From the NCBI GenBank assembly GCA_030748455.1, contig JASMLY010000006.1, forward strand, positions 3,060 to 67,059: DNA of 64,000 nt, in the 5' to 3' direction. The notes below the pieces were generated by a model. The model had not been told where the DNA came from. It saw only the letters and a list, made by a program, of their open reading frames with translations, and searched no databases. The stretch comes from Phycisphaerales bacterium (GTDB lineage Bacteria > Planctomycetota > Phycisphaerae > Phycisphaerales > SM1A02). Shown here in pieces: positions 52,847-61,608 of the stretch; the first letter of the stretch is position 1; the number at the start of each line of letters is the position of its first letter. The position numbers and the translations under genes were made by a program.

Positions 52847-53164
52847 CTACATCACTGCATCGATTGCAGCTGCAAGATCGCCCTTGGCTTTCATACCCAC
52901 AAACGTCTCGATGACTTGCCCATCCTTGAAGATCAAGATACTCGGAATTGACTGAATGTTGAACTGCATTGCAATGTCGCGGTTGGAATCAATATCTACT
53001 TTTCCAACCTTCGCTTTGTCAGCATACTCACTTGCGAGTTCTTCAATTGTTGGACCAATTGCCTTGCAAGGACCACACCATTCCGCCCAAAAATCAACGA
53101 GCACTGGTTGCGATGCGTTGAGAACCTCTTCTTGAAAATTAGCGTCTGTAAATTCTAAAGCCAC
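52847..53164 (-). CDS. trxA: Thioredoxin
   Basis: The 105-residue protein has the classical thioredoxin fold and active site: VLVDFWAEWCGPCKAIGPTI with WCGPC, then VDIDSN and the cis-proline in SIPSILIFKDGQ. It reduces disulfides in the cytoplasm. The start is GTG at 53164, chosen because AGGAG lies 8 bases upstream and the product then has normal length. The frame's earlier ATG at 53308 lies inside folP. It follows the folP stop by four bases and precedes the tRNA. Confidence 0.95.
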   Translation of the reverse strand: MALEFTDANFQEEVLNASQPVLVDFWAEWCGPCKAIGPTIEELASEYADKAKVGKVDIDSNRDIAMQFNIQSIPSILIFKDGQVIETFVGMKAKGDLAAAIDAVM

Positions 53165-53168
53165 GGGT

Positions 53169-54032
53169 TTATCTCCTGTTTGTGTCAATCTCGTGAGCGT
53201 GGGATTGTAACACTCGAGCGTGCGTTCGTACATCGTGAACTCGAAAAACCTGTGCTCCACCCTCAAGCATCGTCCTTGCAATCGCAGCAGAAGCCTCGTC
53301 ACGCTCATTAGGGTTTGCGATACCTGTTACAGCTCCCACGAAGCTTTTCCTGCTTGCCCCGACAAAAACTGGATATCCAGATGCGACAAATGTATTGACT
53401 TCGTCTGCCAACCTCATGTTCTGTTCAACGCTTTTCCCAAAACCCAAGCCGGGGTCAATCGCGATTGCACTCGGTGAAACTCCTTGGTCTTTGGCATGTT
53501 GTACTCGAACAAGAAGCCACTCCAAGACGTCGCTGGCTACATCTTCGTAGTGAGGTGCATGTGCATATTGATCACTGTATACATCGTTTCTAGGTGGGAG
53601 AAGCCGGTGCATCAACACCAGACCTACACCAGAACTTGCAGCAAGTTCGAACATCTGCGGATCGTCTTGCCCTGCAGAAACATCGTTGATGATTTGTGCA
53701 CCTACTTCGATCGCGGCCTGGGCAACACGTGCACTGGTCGTATCAATTGAAAGCACACAATCACTTACCTCGCGGATACCGTGAATCACAGGGACGACTC
53801 TCTCTATCTGCTCTTCAGCGGATATCGCTTGAGCACCTGGTCTTGTGGATTCACCCCCCACATCCACAATCGTTGCACCATCATGTACGAGTTTGCGTGC
53901 ATGGGCAACCGCCGATTCAACAGAGGCAAATGAACCACCGTCACTAAAACTATCGGGTGTCACGTTCAAGATACCTGCAAGCACTGGCGATTCAAGGGAT
54001 ACTACCCTACCTCGAACCTTCCAATGATGCAT
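53169..54032 (-). CDS. folP: Dihydropteroate synthase
   Basis: The 287-residue TIM-barrel enzyme joins p-aminobenzoate to the pterin diphosphate in folate synthesis. Marks are GILNVTPDSFSDGG, VDVGGESTRPGA, SIDTTSARVAQAAIE, AIDPGLGFGKS and GASRKSF. Start at 54032 (MHHWKVRGRVV) is preferred. The frame extends to 54248 but would then overlap the divergent gene, and an ATG at 54044 is also possible. Thioredoxin follows immediately. Confidence 0.93.
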   Translation of the reverse strand: MHHWKVRGRVVSLESPVLAGILNVTPDSFSDGGSFASVESAVAHARKLVHDGATIVDVGGESTRPGAQAISAEEQIERVVPVIHGIREVSDCVLSIDTTSARVAQAAIEVGAQIINDVSAGQDDPQMFELAASSGVGLVLMHRLLPPRNDVYSDQYAHAPHYEDVASDVLEWLLVRVQHAKDQGVSPSAIAIDPGLGFGKSVEQNMRLADEVNTFVASGYPVFVGASRKSFVGAVTGIANPNERDEASAAIARTMLEGGAQVFRVHDVRTHARVLQSHAHEIDTNRR

Positions 54033-54050
54033 CTTCGCACACATGGACCA

Positions 54051-54056
54051 TAGCCT
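54051..54056 (+). promoter_or_regulatory. -10-like TAGCCT before the antiporter-like gene
   Basis: TAGCCT ends 7 bases before the ATG at 54064. It matches only the TA...T positions of a -10 box, so it is the weakest example of the leaderless pattern in this window. Confidence 0.3.
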
Positions 54057-54063
54057 ACCACCG

Positions 54064-55251
54064 ATGAAAGAACTTGTAATTAATAGTACGACGCAGCACA
54101 CTTTGCTCCTTTTTGTGCCATTGGCCATTGCGTATCTTCTTAGGATCGGAAAGTTGCGGGGATCTTCCATTCTTGGTGGTCTCATCGGTGGCATCCTGCT
54201 AGGTCCCATGATCTTTGGCTCGCTCGCCCCTTCATATTGGGAAGGCATTTTTCAAGGCGGAAAGCAAGCCCATCAACAGGTTCTACAACTTGAACAACAA
54301 CAGAAATCGGCAATGAACCAAGCAATAGAGGTAGGTGGGAGCGAACCACTTATCCTGCAACTCCGTGCTGATCAACAATACGAATTGGATCAAAAAATAA
54401 CGTTGTGGAAAAACCAGCAATGGAAAGACCAACGAACTTTGAGAAACTACGCCTTGCTGCTCATTTTCGTCGTTTTGTTCAGTGGTGCAATGCGAAGTAA
54501 GAGTACTGGCAAATCAGATTTTGGAACATCACTCTCAGTCGGAGTGTGGGCTGCGATTCTACCCGGAGGTGTCATTGCTGTGCTTTCCCATTACTGGTGG
54601 GACACTTCAATCACCCAATCGATCGGCATGGGCGCTTGCCTTGCAGTTGGACCGTGGACCTTAACACGGTGGGAACAACAAGCAGCAGACAACGCTGAAG
54701 TGGGTGGTGCTGCATTGATGTTGCGCTGTGGGTTTGTCGCGTGGATTGTTGCAAGTGCAGCAGCGTTGTACTGCGGATGGATGGTACAAGGTGTCATGGC
54801 ACTTGTATGGCTCTCGCCCCTTCTGCTCCTTCCTGTCTATTGGAACGTGCCAAAAAAACATATCCCGTGGCTTGAATGGTTCGCAGATCGTGCAGCGATC
54901 CCAAGTATCATTGCATCGGCAATGGTGCTCATTCACCCGCTTGAAGCACTAAAGTTTTGGCCAATCCTACTTATCCTTCTCATCTCAGCAGATGGACGGT
55001 GGCTCGGGGGATTCACAGGCCTACGCATTCTTGGGGGAAGGACGACTGTTGACGCGATGCGCACAACCATGCCACTTGTAGATGCAAGTGTCTCTCAACT
55101 TTGCCTTGGGGTGATGCTCTTTGGTATTGGAGTGTTGAGCCAAGAACTCACAATGTCCATCATCATTGGGGCGCTTTTTATTGAACTCACAGCACCAACT
55201 AGAAAAAAGTTTGCCCTTGAACTTCAAGAAGCGTCATTCAACTGTGACTGA
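54064..55251 (+). CDS. Polytopic membrane protein resembling cation/proton antiporters
   Basis: The 395-residue protein has about ten TM helices. The second (SILGGLIGGILLGPMIFGSL) has the glycine-rich LGGxxxGxxLGP pattern of the CPA superfamily. A charged Gln-rich stretch (57-127) splits helix two from three. Helices near the end (ISADGRWLGGFTGLRILGG, SQLCLGVMLFGIGVLS) resemble the antiporter core only loosely. Function is not established. The 3' end overlaps convergent glmS by 18 bases. Confidence 0.6.
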   Translation: MKELVINSTTQHTLLLFVPLAIAYLLRIGKLRGSSILGGLIGGILLGPMIFGSLAPSYWEGIFQGGKQAHQQVLQLEQQQKSAMNQAIEVGGSEPLILQLRADQQYELDQKITLWKNQQWKDQRTLRNYALLLIFVVLFSGAMRSKSTGKSDFGTSLSVGVWAAILPGGVIAVLSHYWWDTSITQSIGMGACLAVGPWTLTRWEQQAADNAEVGGAALMLRCGFVAWIVASAAALYCGWMVQGVMALVWLSPLLLLPVYWNVPKKHIPWLEWFADRAAIPSIIASAMVLIHPLEALKFWPILLILLISADGRWLGGFTGLRILGGRTTVDAMRTTMPLVDASVSQLCLGVMLFGIGVLSQELTMSIIIGALFIELTAPTRKKFALELQEASFNCD

Positions 55252-57069
55252 TTTTGCGAGGTTTCTTGGCTTATCTACATCTTTGCCACGAAGGACAGCT
55301 GCATGATACGAAAGTAATTGAAGCGGAATAACCGTCAATAGTGGTTGCAATGGTTCGGGAACATCTGGTACGAAAAATACATCATCGCAGTGGTTGCGGA
55401 TCTCTTCATCCCCTTCTGTTGCTACGGCGATCACGTGTCCACCACGCGAGCGTACTTCTTCCATATTACTTAACACTTTTTCGTACTGACTTCCTCGTGT
55501 CGCAACAATGACTACGGGCATTCCCTTGTCAATCAATGCAATAGGCCCATGTTTCATTTCAGCAGCAGGCATACCCTCTGCGTGTATATAACTAATTTCT
55601 TTCAACTTCAACGCCCCCTCAAGCGCAACTGGAAAGTGCAATCCTCTGCCCAAGAACAACCAGTTTTCTCGATTGACTACTTTTGAAGTCACTTCTTTAA
55701 TGGTGTCGGATTGCGAAAGAACTGATTCTATTTTTCGTGGAATGGCATCAAAGGAAGTCAGCAACTCCACGGTCTCCTCGCGGCTAAGATGGCGCCTTCG
55801 ACCGAGGTACATCGATAGCATTGTGAGAACACCCACTTGCCCAATAAATGCTTTCGTAGAAGCAACGCCAATCTCTGGGCCTACCCGAAGGTACACACCC
55901 GCGTCTGATTCTCTTGCAATCGTAGAACCTACAACATTCACGACGCCAAGAGATGTAGCGCCCCTTCGCTTTGCTTCTTGCAACGCTGCGAGTGTGTCTG
56001 CCGTTTCTCCACTTTGGCTTACTGCAATTGCAACCGTACCCTCTTCTACAATAGGGTTGCGGTACCGAAACTCACTTGCAAACTCGACTTCTGTAGGAAT
56101 TCCTGCAAGACTTTCAAACAAATATTCCCCGATCATTGCAGCATGCAGTGCTGTTCCTTGACCAAGTAGCAAAAGTCGCTTTGCCTTGACAAGTTCATCT
56201 GCAAGTTCAGCAACACCACCAAGTGTAATGGTTCCTTTGATGGGATCAACACGTCCCTGCATGCACGTATGAAGTGTCACTGGTTGTTCATGAATTTCTT
56301 TGAGCATAAAATGTTCAAAGTCGCCAAGTTCAATTTGTTCAAGCGTAAACTCAAGTTCCTTCAGTTCGGGGGTGAGTTCAACATTGTCAACAGTCGTTGT
56401 TCTAAATGAACTTCGTGTCATACGAGCAACTGTTTCATCTTCAAGCAAAAACGCTTGTGTTGTATGCGCAACAATTGCACTGGAATCAGAAGCAACGACA
56501 TATTCGTCTTTTCCCACACCAACAAGTAGAGGCGATCCTTTACGAGCAACAACGAGCACGTCCGGTTCCTTCTCACATATAACAGCAATAGCATACGCAC
56601 CCGTAACTTCACGCAAAGCAGTTTGGACTGCCTGCTCCAGATCACCTTCGTAAAATTCACCGATAAGGTGTGTCAACACTTCCGTATCTGTTTCCGTTTC
56701 AAACGTGTGCCCCTTCTCTTGCAAATAGGTTTTAAGAGAAGAATAATTTTCTATGATGCCGTTGTGTACAAGCCGGATGCCATGCCCAAGTTCCACATCA
56801 TCACGATGTGGATGTGCATTGATATCACTCGGTTCTCCATGGGTTGCCCACCGCGTATGGGCGATGCCAAGTGACCCACCAAACCCAGCAGTACTCGTAA
56901 CCATTTCCTCAAGACCAGCAACCCGCCCGATGGTTTTCGCTACATGCACGCCCCCGTTAATCATCGCGATACCTGCTGAATCATATCCTCGGTACTCGAG
57001 TCGTTTCAGGCCTTCGAGCAAAAGCTCTCTAGCCTCCTTCGTTCCAATATACGCAACAATTCCACACAT
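55234..57069 (-). CDS. glmS: Glutamine-fructose-6-phosphate aminotransferase (isomerizing)
   Basis: The 611-residue enzyme makes glucosamine-6-phosphate. The glutaminase domain begins MCGIVAYIG with Cys2 as nucleophile, followed by EYRGYDSAGIA and HTRWATHGEPSDINAHPH. Two SIS domains follow (AVSQSGETADTLAALQEA and LFLGRGLHFPVALEGALK), and the C-terminus ends with NLAKSVTVE. Full length. No glmS ribozyme is apparent in the 93-bp upstream gap. Confidence 0.97.
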   Translation of the reverse strand: MCGIVAYIGTKEARELLLEGLKRLEYRGYDSAGIAMINGGVHVAKTIGRVAGLEEMVTSTAGFGGSLGIAHTRWATHGEPSDINAHPHRDDVELGHGIRLVHNGIIENYSSLKTYLQEKGHTFETETDTEVLTHLIGEFYEGDLEQAVQTALREVTGAYAIAVICEKEPDVLVVARKGSPLLVGVGKDEYVVASDSSAIVAHTTQAFLLEDETVARMTRSSFRTTTVDNVELTPELKELEFTLEQIELGDFEHFMLKEIHEQPVTLHTCMQGRVDPIKGTITLGGVAELADELVKAKRLLLLGQGTALHAAMIGEYLFESLAGIPTEVEFASEFRYRNPIVEEGTVAIAVSQSGETADTLAALQEAKRRGATSLGVVNVVGSTIARESDAGVYLRVGPEIGVASTKAFIGQVGVLTMLSMYLGRRRHLSREETVELLTSFDAIPRKIESVLSQSDTIKEVTSKVVNRENWLFLGRGLHFPVALEGALKLKEISYIHAEGMPAAEMKHGPIALIDKGMPVVIVATRGSQYEKVLSNMEEVRSRGGHVIAVATEGDEEIRNHCDDVFFVPDVPEPLQPLLTVIPLQLLSYHAAVLRGKDVDKPRNLAKSVTVE

Positions 57070-57126
57070 GATGTAGGGAAGAATACCTCACTTCTAGCAA
57101 GATGGAACGAATATTTACAATTGTTT

Positions 57127-57156
57127 TTGATTATCGGAGCGTCTACCCATTACAAT
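57127..57156 (+). promoter_or_regulatory. Promoter of rarA, leaderless
   Basis: TTGATT (57127-57132), an 18-base spacer and TACAAT (57151-57156) lie 6 bases before the ATG at 57163. This is the best-formed promoter of the leaderless group and shows both hexamers. Confidence 0.65.
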
Positions 57157-57162
57157 CGAACC

Positions 57163-58323
57163 ATGCCTGATTTGTTTGCAGAAGAATCTAAAAAAATGGA
57201 AGATGCAATCCGCCCACTTGCGGATCGCATGAGGCCACAGCAGCTCTCTGAGGTGGTAGGGCAACAGCATATCCTTGGAGATGGAATGTTGTTGCCAAGA
57301 ATGATTTCTGCAGATCGACTCACTTCCATCGTATTTTGGGGTCCACCGGGAACAGGCAAAACAACCCTCGCCTCTGTCATCGCAAATGAAACAGACGGTG
57401 AGTTCCTCGCACGCAACGCAGCACAAATTGGTGTTGCGGAGATTCGCACTAGTATCGAACAGGCAAAGGAACGCGTTCGAACATCTAGAACTCGAACGAT
57501 CATTTTTCTTGACGAGATTCACAGGTTCAGTAAAACCCAACAAGATGTTCTCCTTGATTCGGTTGAACAGGGTACTGTCATTCTCATTGGAGCAACGACG
57601 GAAAACCCGGGATACACCGTCAACGATGCACTCGTCAGCCGATCAACCGTGTTTCATTTAGAGCCGTTGGATGCATGCGACATCGAACTACTCATCAACC
57701 GTGCAATACAACATCCACGAGGTTTTGGTTCTGTGGAACTCCAGATAGAACAAGAAGCCATTCACTTTATTGCCCACAAGTCTGACGGAGATGCTCGAGC
57801 GGCATTAAACGCCATAGAAGTCGCTGTACTTAGTACACCAAGTGGTCACATTACACTCGATATTGCTACACAATCAATGCAACAAAAATCGCTTCGGTAT
57901 GACCGAAGTGCAAGTGGGCATTATGACCATGCAAGTGCATTCATAAAATCGATGCGTGCGAGTGATGTGAACGGGGCGTTGTACTGGCTTGCGTGCATGC
58001 TCGAATCAGGTGAAGACCCAAGATTCATTGCAAGACGTGCTTCTATTTTTGCAAGTGAAGACATTGGCCTCGCAGATCCAAGAGCCATCGAACAAGCTGC
58101 TGCTGCATGGCAAATCATTGAACGCGTTGGCATGCCAGAATGCAAACTCACGTTAAGTCAACTTGTCATCTACCTTTGCCAAGCACCCAAATCTCGAAAT
58201 GCCTACGATGCAATGATTCGAGCAACCGATGATGTAAAAAACAACAGAACGGTTGTTGCCCCAACAGACCACAATCCTGATGCATTGCCGACAATTACAT
58301 CGCAATACTATTCCCAAGAGTAA
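57163..58323 (+). CDS. rarA: Replication-associated AAA+ ATPase RarA/MgsA
   Basis: The 386-residue protein has [19 protein letters not shown] at the start, Walker [13 protein letters not shown], Walker [11 protein letters not shown], sensor 1 GATTENP and arginine finger region VSRSTVFHL. The tetramerisation domain ends in [11 protein letters not shown] and [14 protein letters not shown]. The usual C-terminal helices after the last motif are replaced by about 30 residues, so it is shorter than typical family members. It acts at stalled forks. The 5-formyl-THF ligase gene follows five bases later. Confidence 0.93.
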   Translation: MPDLFAEESKKMEDAIRPLADRMRPQQLSEVVGQQHILGDGMLLPRMISADRLTSIVFWGPPGTGKTTLASVIANETDGEFLARNAAQIGVAEIRTSIEQAKERVRTSRTRTIIFLDEIHRFSKTQQDVLLDSVEQGTVILIGATTENPGYTVNDALVSRSTVFHLEPLDACDIELLINRAIQHPRGFGSVELQIEQEAIHFIAHKSDGDARAALNAIEVAVLSTPSGHITLDIATQSMQQKSLRYDRSASGHYDHASAFIKSMRASDVNGALYWLACMLESGEDPRFIARRASIFASEDIGLADPRAIEQAAAAWQIIERVGMPECKLTLSQLVIYLCQAPKSRNAYDAMIRATDDVKNNRTVVAPTDHNPDALPTITSQYYSQE

Positions 58324-58328
58324 CACGA

Positions 58329-58892
58329 ATGCGAAAAGAAGAACAAAGAAAAAATGCAAAACAAACAATTGCTTCGTTGTCTTCTCAACACATTGAAACA
58401 TCAAGTCGTGCAATTGGAGATTGGTTAATGAATCTCGCTTCTATCAGCACGTCTGAAACGATTCTGTCATTCTTCCCGATCATCGGTGAAGTGGATTTGC
58501 GTCTGCCCATGCAAACATGGCTTGACGCTGGAAAAACGCTCTGCGTTCCCCTCGTTGCGTGGGAGACAAGCACGATGCAGGCTGCCATGATTCCCTCACT
58601 TGAGCGAGAGACTCTCGTGGAAACAAGGCATGGCATTCTAGAGCCAAAAAACAGGCAGGCAATTCCGAGTGAATCTATCGATGCTGTTCTCGTTCCTGGC
58701 TTGGCATTCGATCGTACCGGTGGACGGCTCGGAAGAGGTGGTGGATTCTATGACAGGTATCTATCTCAAGTACGGCCCCCCCTCGCCCTTGGGGTTGCAT
58801 TTGATGAACAGATCATCGACGAGGTTTCTTGTGAACCCCACGATTACAAACTGACTGCAATTGTCACCCCATCTGGTCTCCTAACTTCGTAG
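58329..58892 (+). CDS. 5-formyltetrahydrofolate cyclo-ligase
   Basis: The 187-residue enzyme converts 5-formyl-THF to 5,10-methenyl-THF using ATP. Marks are an N-terminal RKEEQRKNAK helix, FFPIIGEVDLRLPM, VLVPGLAFDRTGGRLGRGGG and FYDRYLSQ (the ATP site), and ALGVAFDEQIIDEVSCEPHD. Normal length. It is probably cotranscribed with rarA. Confidence 0.92.
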   Translation: MRKEEQRKNAKQTIASLSSQHIETSSRAIGDWLMNLASISTSETILSFFPIIGEVDLRLPMQTWLDAGKTLCVPLVAWETSTMQAAMIPSLERETLVETRHGILEPKNRQAIPSESIDAVLVPGLAFDRTGGRLGRGGGFYDRYLSQVRPPLALGVAFDEQIIDEVSCEPHDYKLTAIVTPSGLLTS

Positions 58893-58912
58893 ACCATTCA
58901 CACAATACGCCG

Positions 58913-58918
58913 TACAAT
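58913..58918 (+). promoter_or_regulatory. -10-like TACAAT before the L,D-transpeptidase gene
   Basis: TACAAT ends 7 bases before the ATG at 58926. TAGACC 17 bases upstream could be a weak -35. No ribosome site is present. Confidence 0.55.
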
Positions 58919-58925
58919 TCCATCC

Positions 58926-60074
58926 ATGTCATTACCAAGCCAAAGCGGTATGTCTCTAGCTCGTCGCGGTACGATGTATAGGCGACGGAGAGGGCGAAAA
59001 AAATTCTCATGGTTTCTTGTTTTTGCTGCAGGCGCTGCCATTACATGGTTCCTCTGGCCAGATCAAACGAGCGTGCAATTTGAGGAAGTCGCGTCGGTTG
59101 AAGTACAACGGGATACACCCGCGCCCGTCACACCACCGGCAGTTGAGATACCAACTCGGGTCACTCCTGTCCAATCTTCAGAAGTTGCTCAAGAACAAGC
59201 CACTGCCATGCATGACGATCAGCACGAACCAGTAATTGAAGAGCGAACAGTTGTGGAAGCAACAGAAGTCGAAGTACCAGAAATACTCCCACTTGCTTCA
59301 ACGACTCCAACCTCTTCCCTATTGGAGGATGGCCTTACACTTCTGGACAACAACCAACTTGCAGCCGCGCAGCGATCGCTCTCAGCAGCACTACGAAGCG
59401 GCGGATTAACAACAAGCGAAGAGGCTCAAGCACGTGGTGTCCTTGCTGATCTTGCAGACGATGTAACGTTCTCTCCCCGAATTGATACCAACGATCCTTA
59501 CTCGATTGATTACACCGTGCGTAGTGGTGATTCGCTTTCAGGAATCGTGCAAAAAATGGGGTTACAAGTTGATTGGCGCTTTATCCAACGGATCAACTCT
59601 ATACGAAAACCTTCTGCTATCAGGGTCGGACAAAACCTTAAATTAGTTACTGGTCCATTTCACGTAGTGATTGACAAAGACACGTACCGTGCCGATGTAT
59701 ACCTTGGTGATGGGAACGACCAAATCTTCGTGAGATCCTACAAAGTCGGCTTAGGCGAGTACAATTCGACTCCAACTGGACTGTTTAAAGTCCGCAGGAA
59801 TTCTAAATTAATCAACCCGCCTTGGATCAACCCAAGAACAAGAGAACCGTTCTCTGCAGACAACCCCCTCAATCCAATTGGAGAGCGGTGGATCGGTCTC
59901 GAGGGCATCGATGAACGCACGAAGGATTATTCTGGGCTTGGTATTCACGGCACCATTGAGCCTCAAACCATCGGCACAGACGCATCTATGGGTTGTATTC
60001 GCATGCACGAGGATGACGTCTCACAGGTGTATGAAATGCTCGTTGAAAGCGTTAGCACGATCGACATCCGCTAA
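58926..60074 (+). CDS. LysM L,D-transpeptidase (YkuD), membrane-anchored
   Basis: The 382-residue protein has a very basic cytoplasmic start (RRRRGRKKF), one TM helix (about 28-45) and a Pro/Glu-rich linker. A short helical repeat, a LysM domain (DYTVRSGDSLSGIVQKMGL, about 197-245) and a YkuD domain follow. The active site is HGTIEPQ and SMGCIRMHEDDV with the catalytic Cys. It would crosslink or modify peptidoglycan. Presence of the enzyme fits a planctomycete with a peptidoglycan wall. Confidence 0.93.
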   Translation: MSLPSQSGMSLARRGTMYRRRRGRKKFSWFLVFAAGAAITWFLWPDQTSVQFEEVASVEVQRDTPAPVTPPAVEIPTRVTPVQSSEVAQEQATAMHDDQHEPVIEERTVVEATEVEVPEILPLASTTPTSSLLEDGLTLLDNNQLAAAQRSLSAALRSGGLTTSEEAQARGVLADLADDVTFSPRIDTNDPYSIDYTVRSGDSLSGIVQKMGLQVDWRFIQRINSIRKPSAIRVGQNLKLVTGPFHVVIDKDTYRADVYLGDGNDQIFVRSYKVGLGEYNSTPTGLFKVRRNSKLINPPWINPRTREPFSADNPLNPIGERWIGLEGIDERTKDYSGLGIHGTIEPQTIGTDASMGCIRMHEDDVSQVYEMLVESVSTIDIR

Positions 60075-60086
60075 ACCCACGTGGGT
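60075..60086. terminator. Palindrome between convergent genes
   Basis: ACCCACGTGGGT is a perfect 12-base palindrome directly after the transpeptidase stop, in the 28-base gap before the porin stop. It could end transcripts from both sides, although the T-run is short. Confidence 0.4.
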
Positions 60087-60102
60087 GCGTTTATGTAGCG
60101 AA

Positions 60103-61599
60103 TCAAAACGCCAGTTGTAATTGTGTTCGGAAAAGCCATTCTGCATTTCGGTTGTCCGAGCCACGCCAACCAACCATGTAGTTTTGCATTTGGGTACTGA
60201 TCTCACCGAAACTCCAACCGAAATCGCTTGTGATTTTCAAGTCCTGACCGTCTAGATACCAATTCACTCCGCCAGTCAGGATATGGACATCATCACCACC
60301 TGCTTCGTTTTGTCTTGCTCCACCACCCTCAAATCGCATAAATACTTCCGTTGTATGGCTTGTGTACAAACTACCCTGCAAAACATAGCCCACCCAATCA
60401 ACATTCTCCATTCTTCCTGATGGAGTCACTGCGTTTTGCTGATTATGAACGGTGCCTGAAGCAAACAGCGTACCGCCATCAAAATGCATTGAATAGTCCG
60501 CAGTTATACCAATTTGGTCTTGCGGGATGGCGTCACCACCCCGTTCGCCTTGTTGCGCATGAATGGCGATTCCGAACATTGCTGCATCACTCGATCCGGG
60601 CCGGCTTGTGAATTGATTAAATTGTTCCCAATTTCCATCAAGCAAAATTTCCGCCCTGCTCGTCACCGACCAATCAACATTGTTTCCCAATCCTGACCAT
60701 GGTGGCGTTTGTGATCTGAGGGCAGAATCTGAACCTCCGAGTGCAATCGAGCCATCAGATAGTGCAAAAAAAGCTCGAGTGGTATCCCTTGCCCATGTAA
60801 ACTCCACACCTTCGGAACGCGCTAATCCTAATCGGTAATCGATCAAACTCCGATCAACAGCAAGTTGGTACATGTCACTGACAAGTGATTCCCTTGAAAA
60901 AGGCAACATAAAAACACCTACTTTTGCAGACCACTCGTCGCCGAGTTTGAACCTAATCCACGCATCCCAGAGACGGGATTCAATTTTCGTTTGGTATTGG
61001 TTTGCAAATGCTGAGACAAATGCATTGGGATCAAGCCAACCAAAACCGGGTTGAATAAAAAATGTTGTGTCTCGGTCAAAAATATGACCGCTAATGTTAA
61101 GGCGAGTGCGTGTGCTTTCAAAACCAGCACGCCACCTATCGTTTGAACCCCCAGAACCAACAGCTGGCAATCCCGTCCGCAAGAAATTCATTATATACCG
61201 CTCTTGCAAAAGTCCCCCAACTTTCAGTTTAAATCGCCCGTCACTGCTCGCGATGAAAAAGCCATCGTCCCAACCGCCAAGCAGTCCATCACCAACAAGG
61301 CTGCTCCGGCTGTCCGCATCTGCAAGAATGTCGTGGACAATTGTACGAATTTGATCGTGCCTTTGCTCAGAAAGCCAATTCCGATCTGCGTCTGCCCGAA
61401 GTAGGTCGATCGAAGTTTTCATTGATGCTGTTTCTGATTCCACAGAATCAATGCGTTGTTGCAACACTTCAATTTGGTCTTGGATTGGGTCTGCGTACAT
61501 GTATGGCATACCCACAAAAGTCGTACAGACATATAGAAAAAAGCACAGCAAAGGTGTTGGTCGCAAGGGTATTTGTAATAACTGTATGAACGTATTCAT
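60103..61599 (-). CDS. Porin (OprP/O-type), first copy
   Basis: The 498-residue protein has a signal peptide (to about 36), a coiled coil (QIEVLQQRIDSVESETASM), a linker and a 16-18-strand type beta barrel ending in a terminal Phe (TQLQLAF). Barrel marks are FKLKVGGLLQERYIMNF, WDAWIRFKLGDEWSAKVGVF and VDWVGYVLQGSLYTSHTTEVFMRF. Outer-membrane diffusion pore is likely. AAGGA lies five bases before the ATG, right after the neighbouring porin's stop, so the two are cotranscribed. Confidence 0.88.
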   Translation of the reverse strand: MNTFIQLLQIPLRPTPLLCFFLYVCTTFVGMPYMYADPIQDQIEVLQQRIDSVESETASMKTSIDLLRADADRNWLSEQRHDQIRTIVHDILADADSRSSLVGDGLLGGWDDGFFIASSDGRFKLKVGGLLQERYIMNFLRTGLPAVGSGGSNDRWRAGFESTRTRLNISGHIFDRDTTFFIQPGFGWLDPNAFVSAFANQYQTKIESRLWDAWIRFKLGDEWSAKVGVFMLPFSRESLVSDMYQLAVDRSLIDYRLGLARSEGVEFTWARDTTRAFFALSDGSIALGGSDSALRSQTPPWSGLGNNVDWSVTSRAEILLDGNWEQFNQFTSRPGSSDAAMFGIAIHAQQGERGGDAIPQDQIGITADYSMHFDGGTLFASGTVHNQQNAVTPSGRMENVDWVGYVLQGSLYTSHTTEVFMRFEGGGARQNEAGGDDVHILTGGVNWYLDGQDLKITSDFGWSFGEISTQMQNYMVGWRGSDNRNAEWLFRTQLQLAF

Positions 61600-61608
61600 G
61601 GTAAATCC

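Noticed and set aside
57070..57162. glmS ribozyme upstream of glmS
   Set aside because: The 93-bp gap is too short for the ribozyme core and shows none of its conserved segments.
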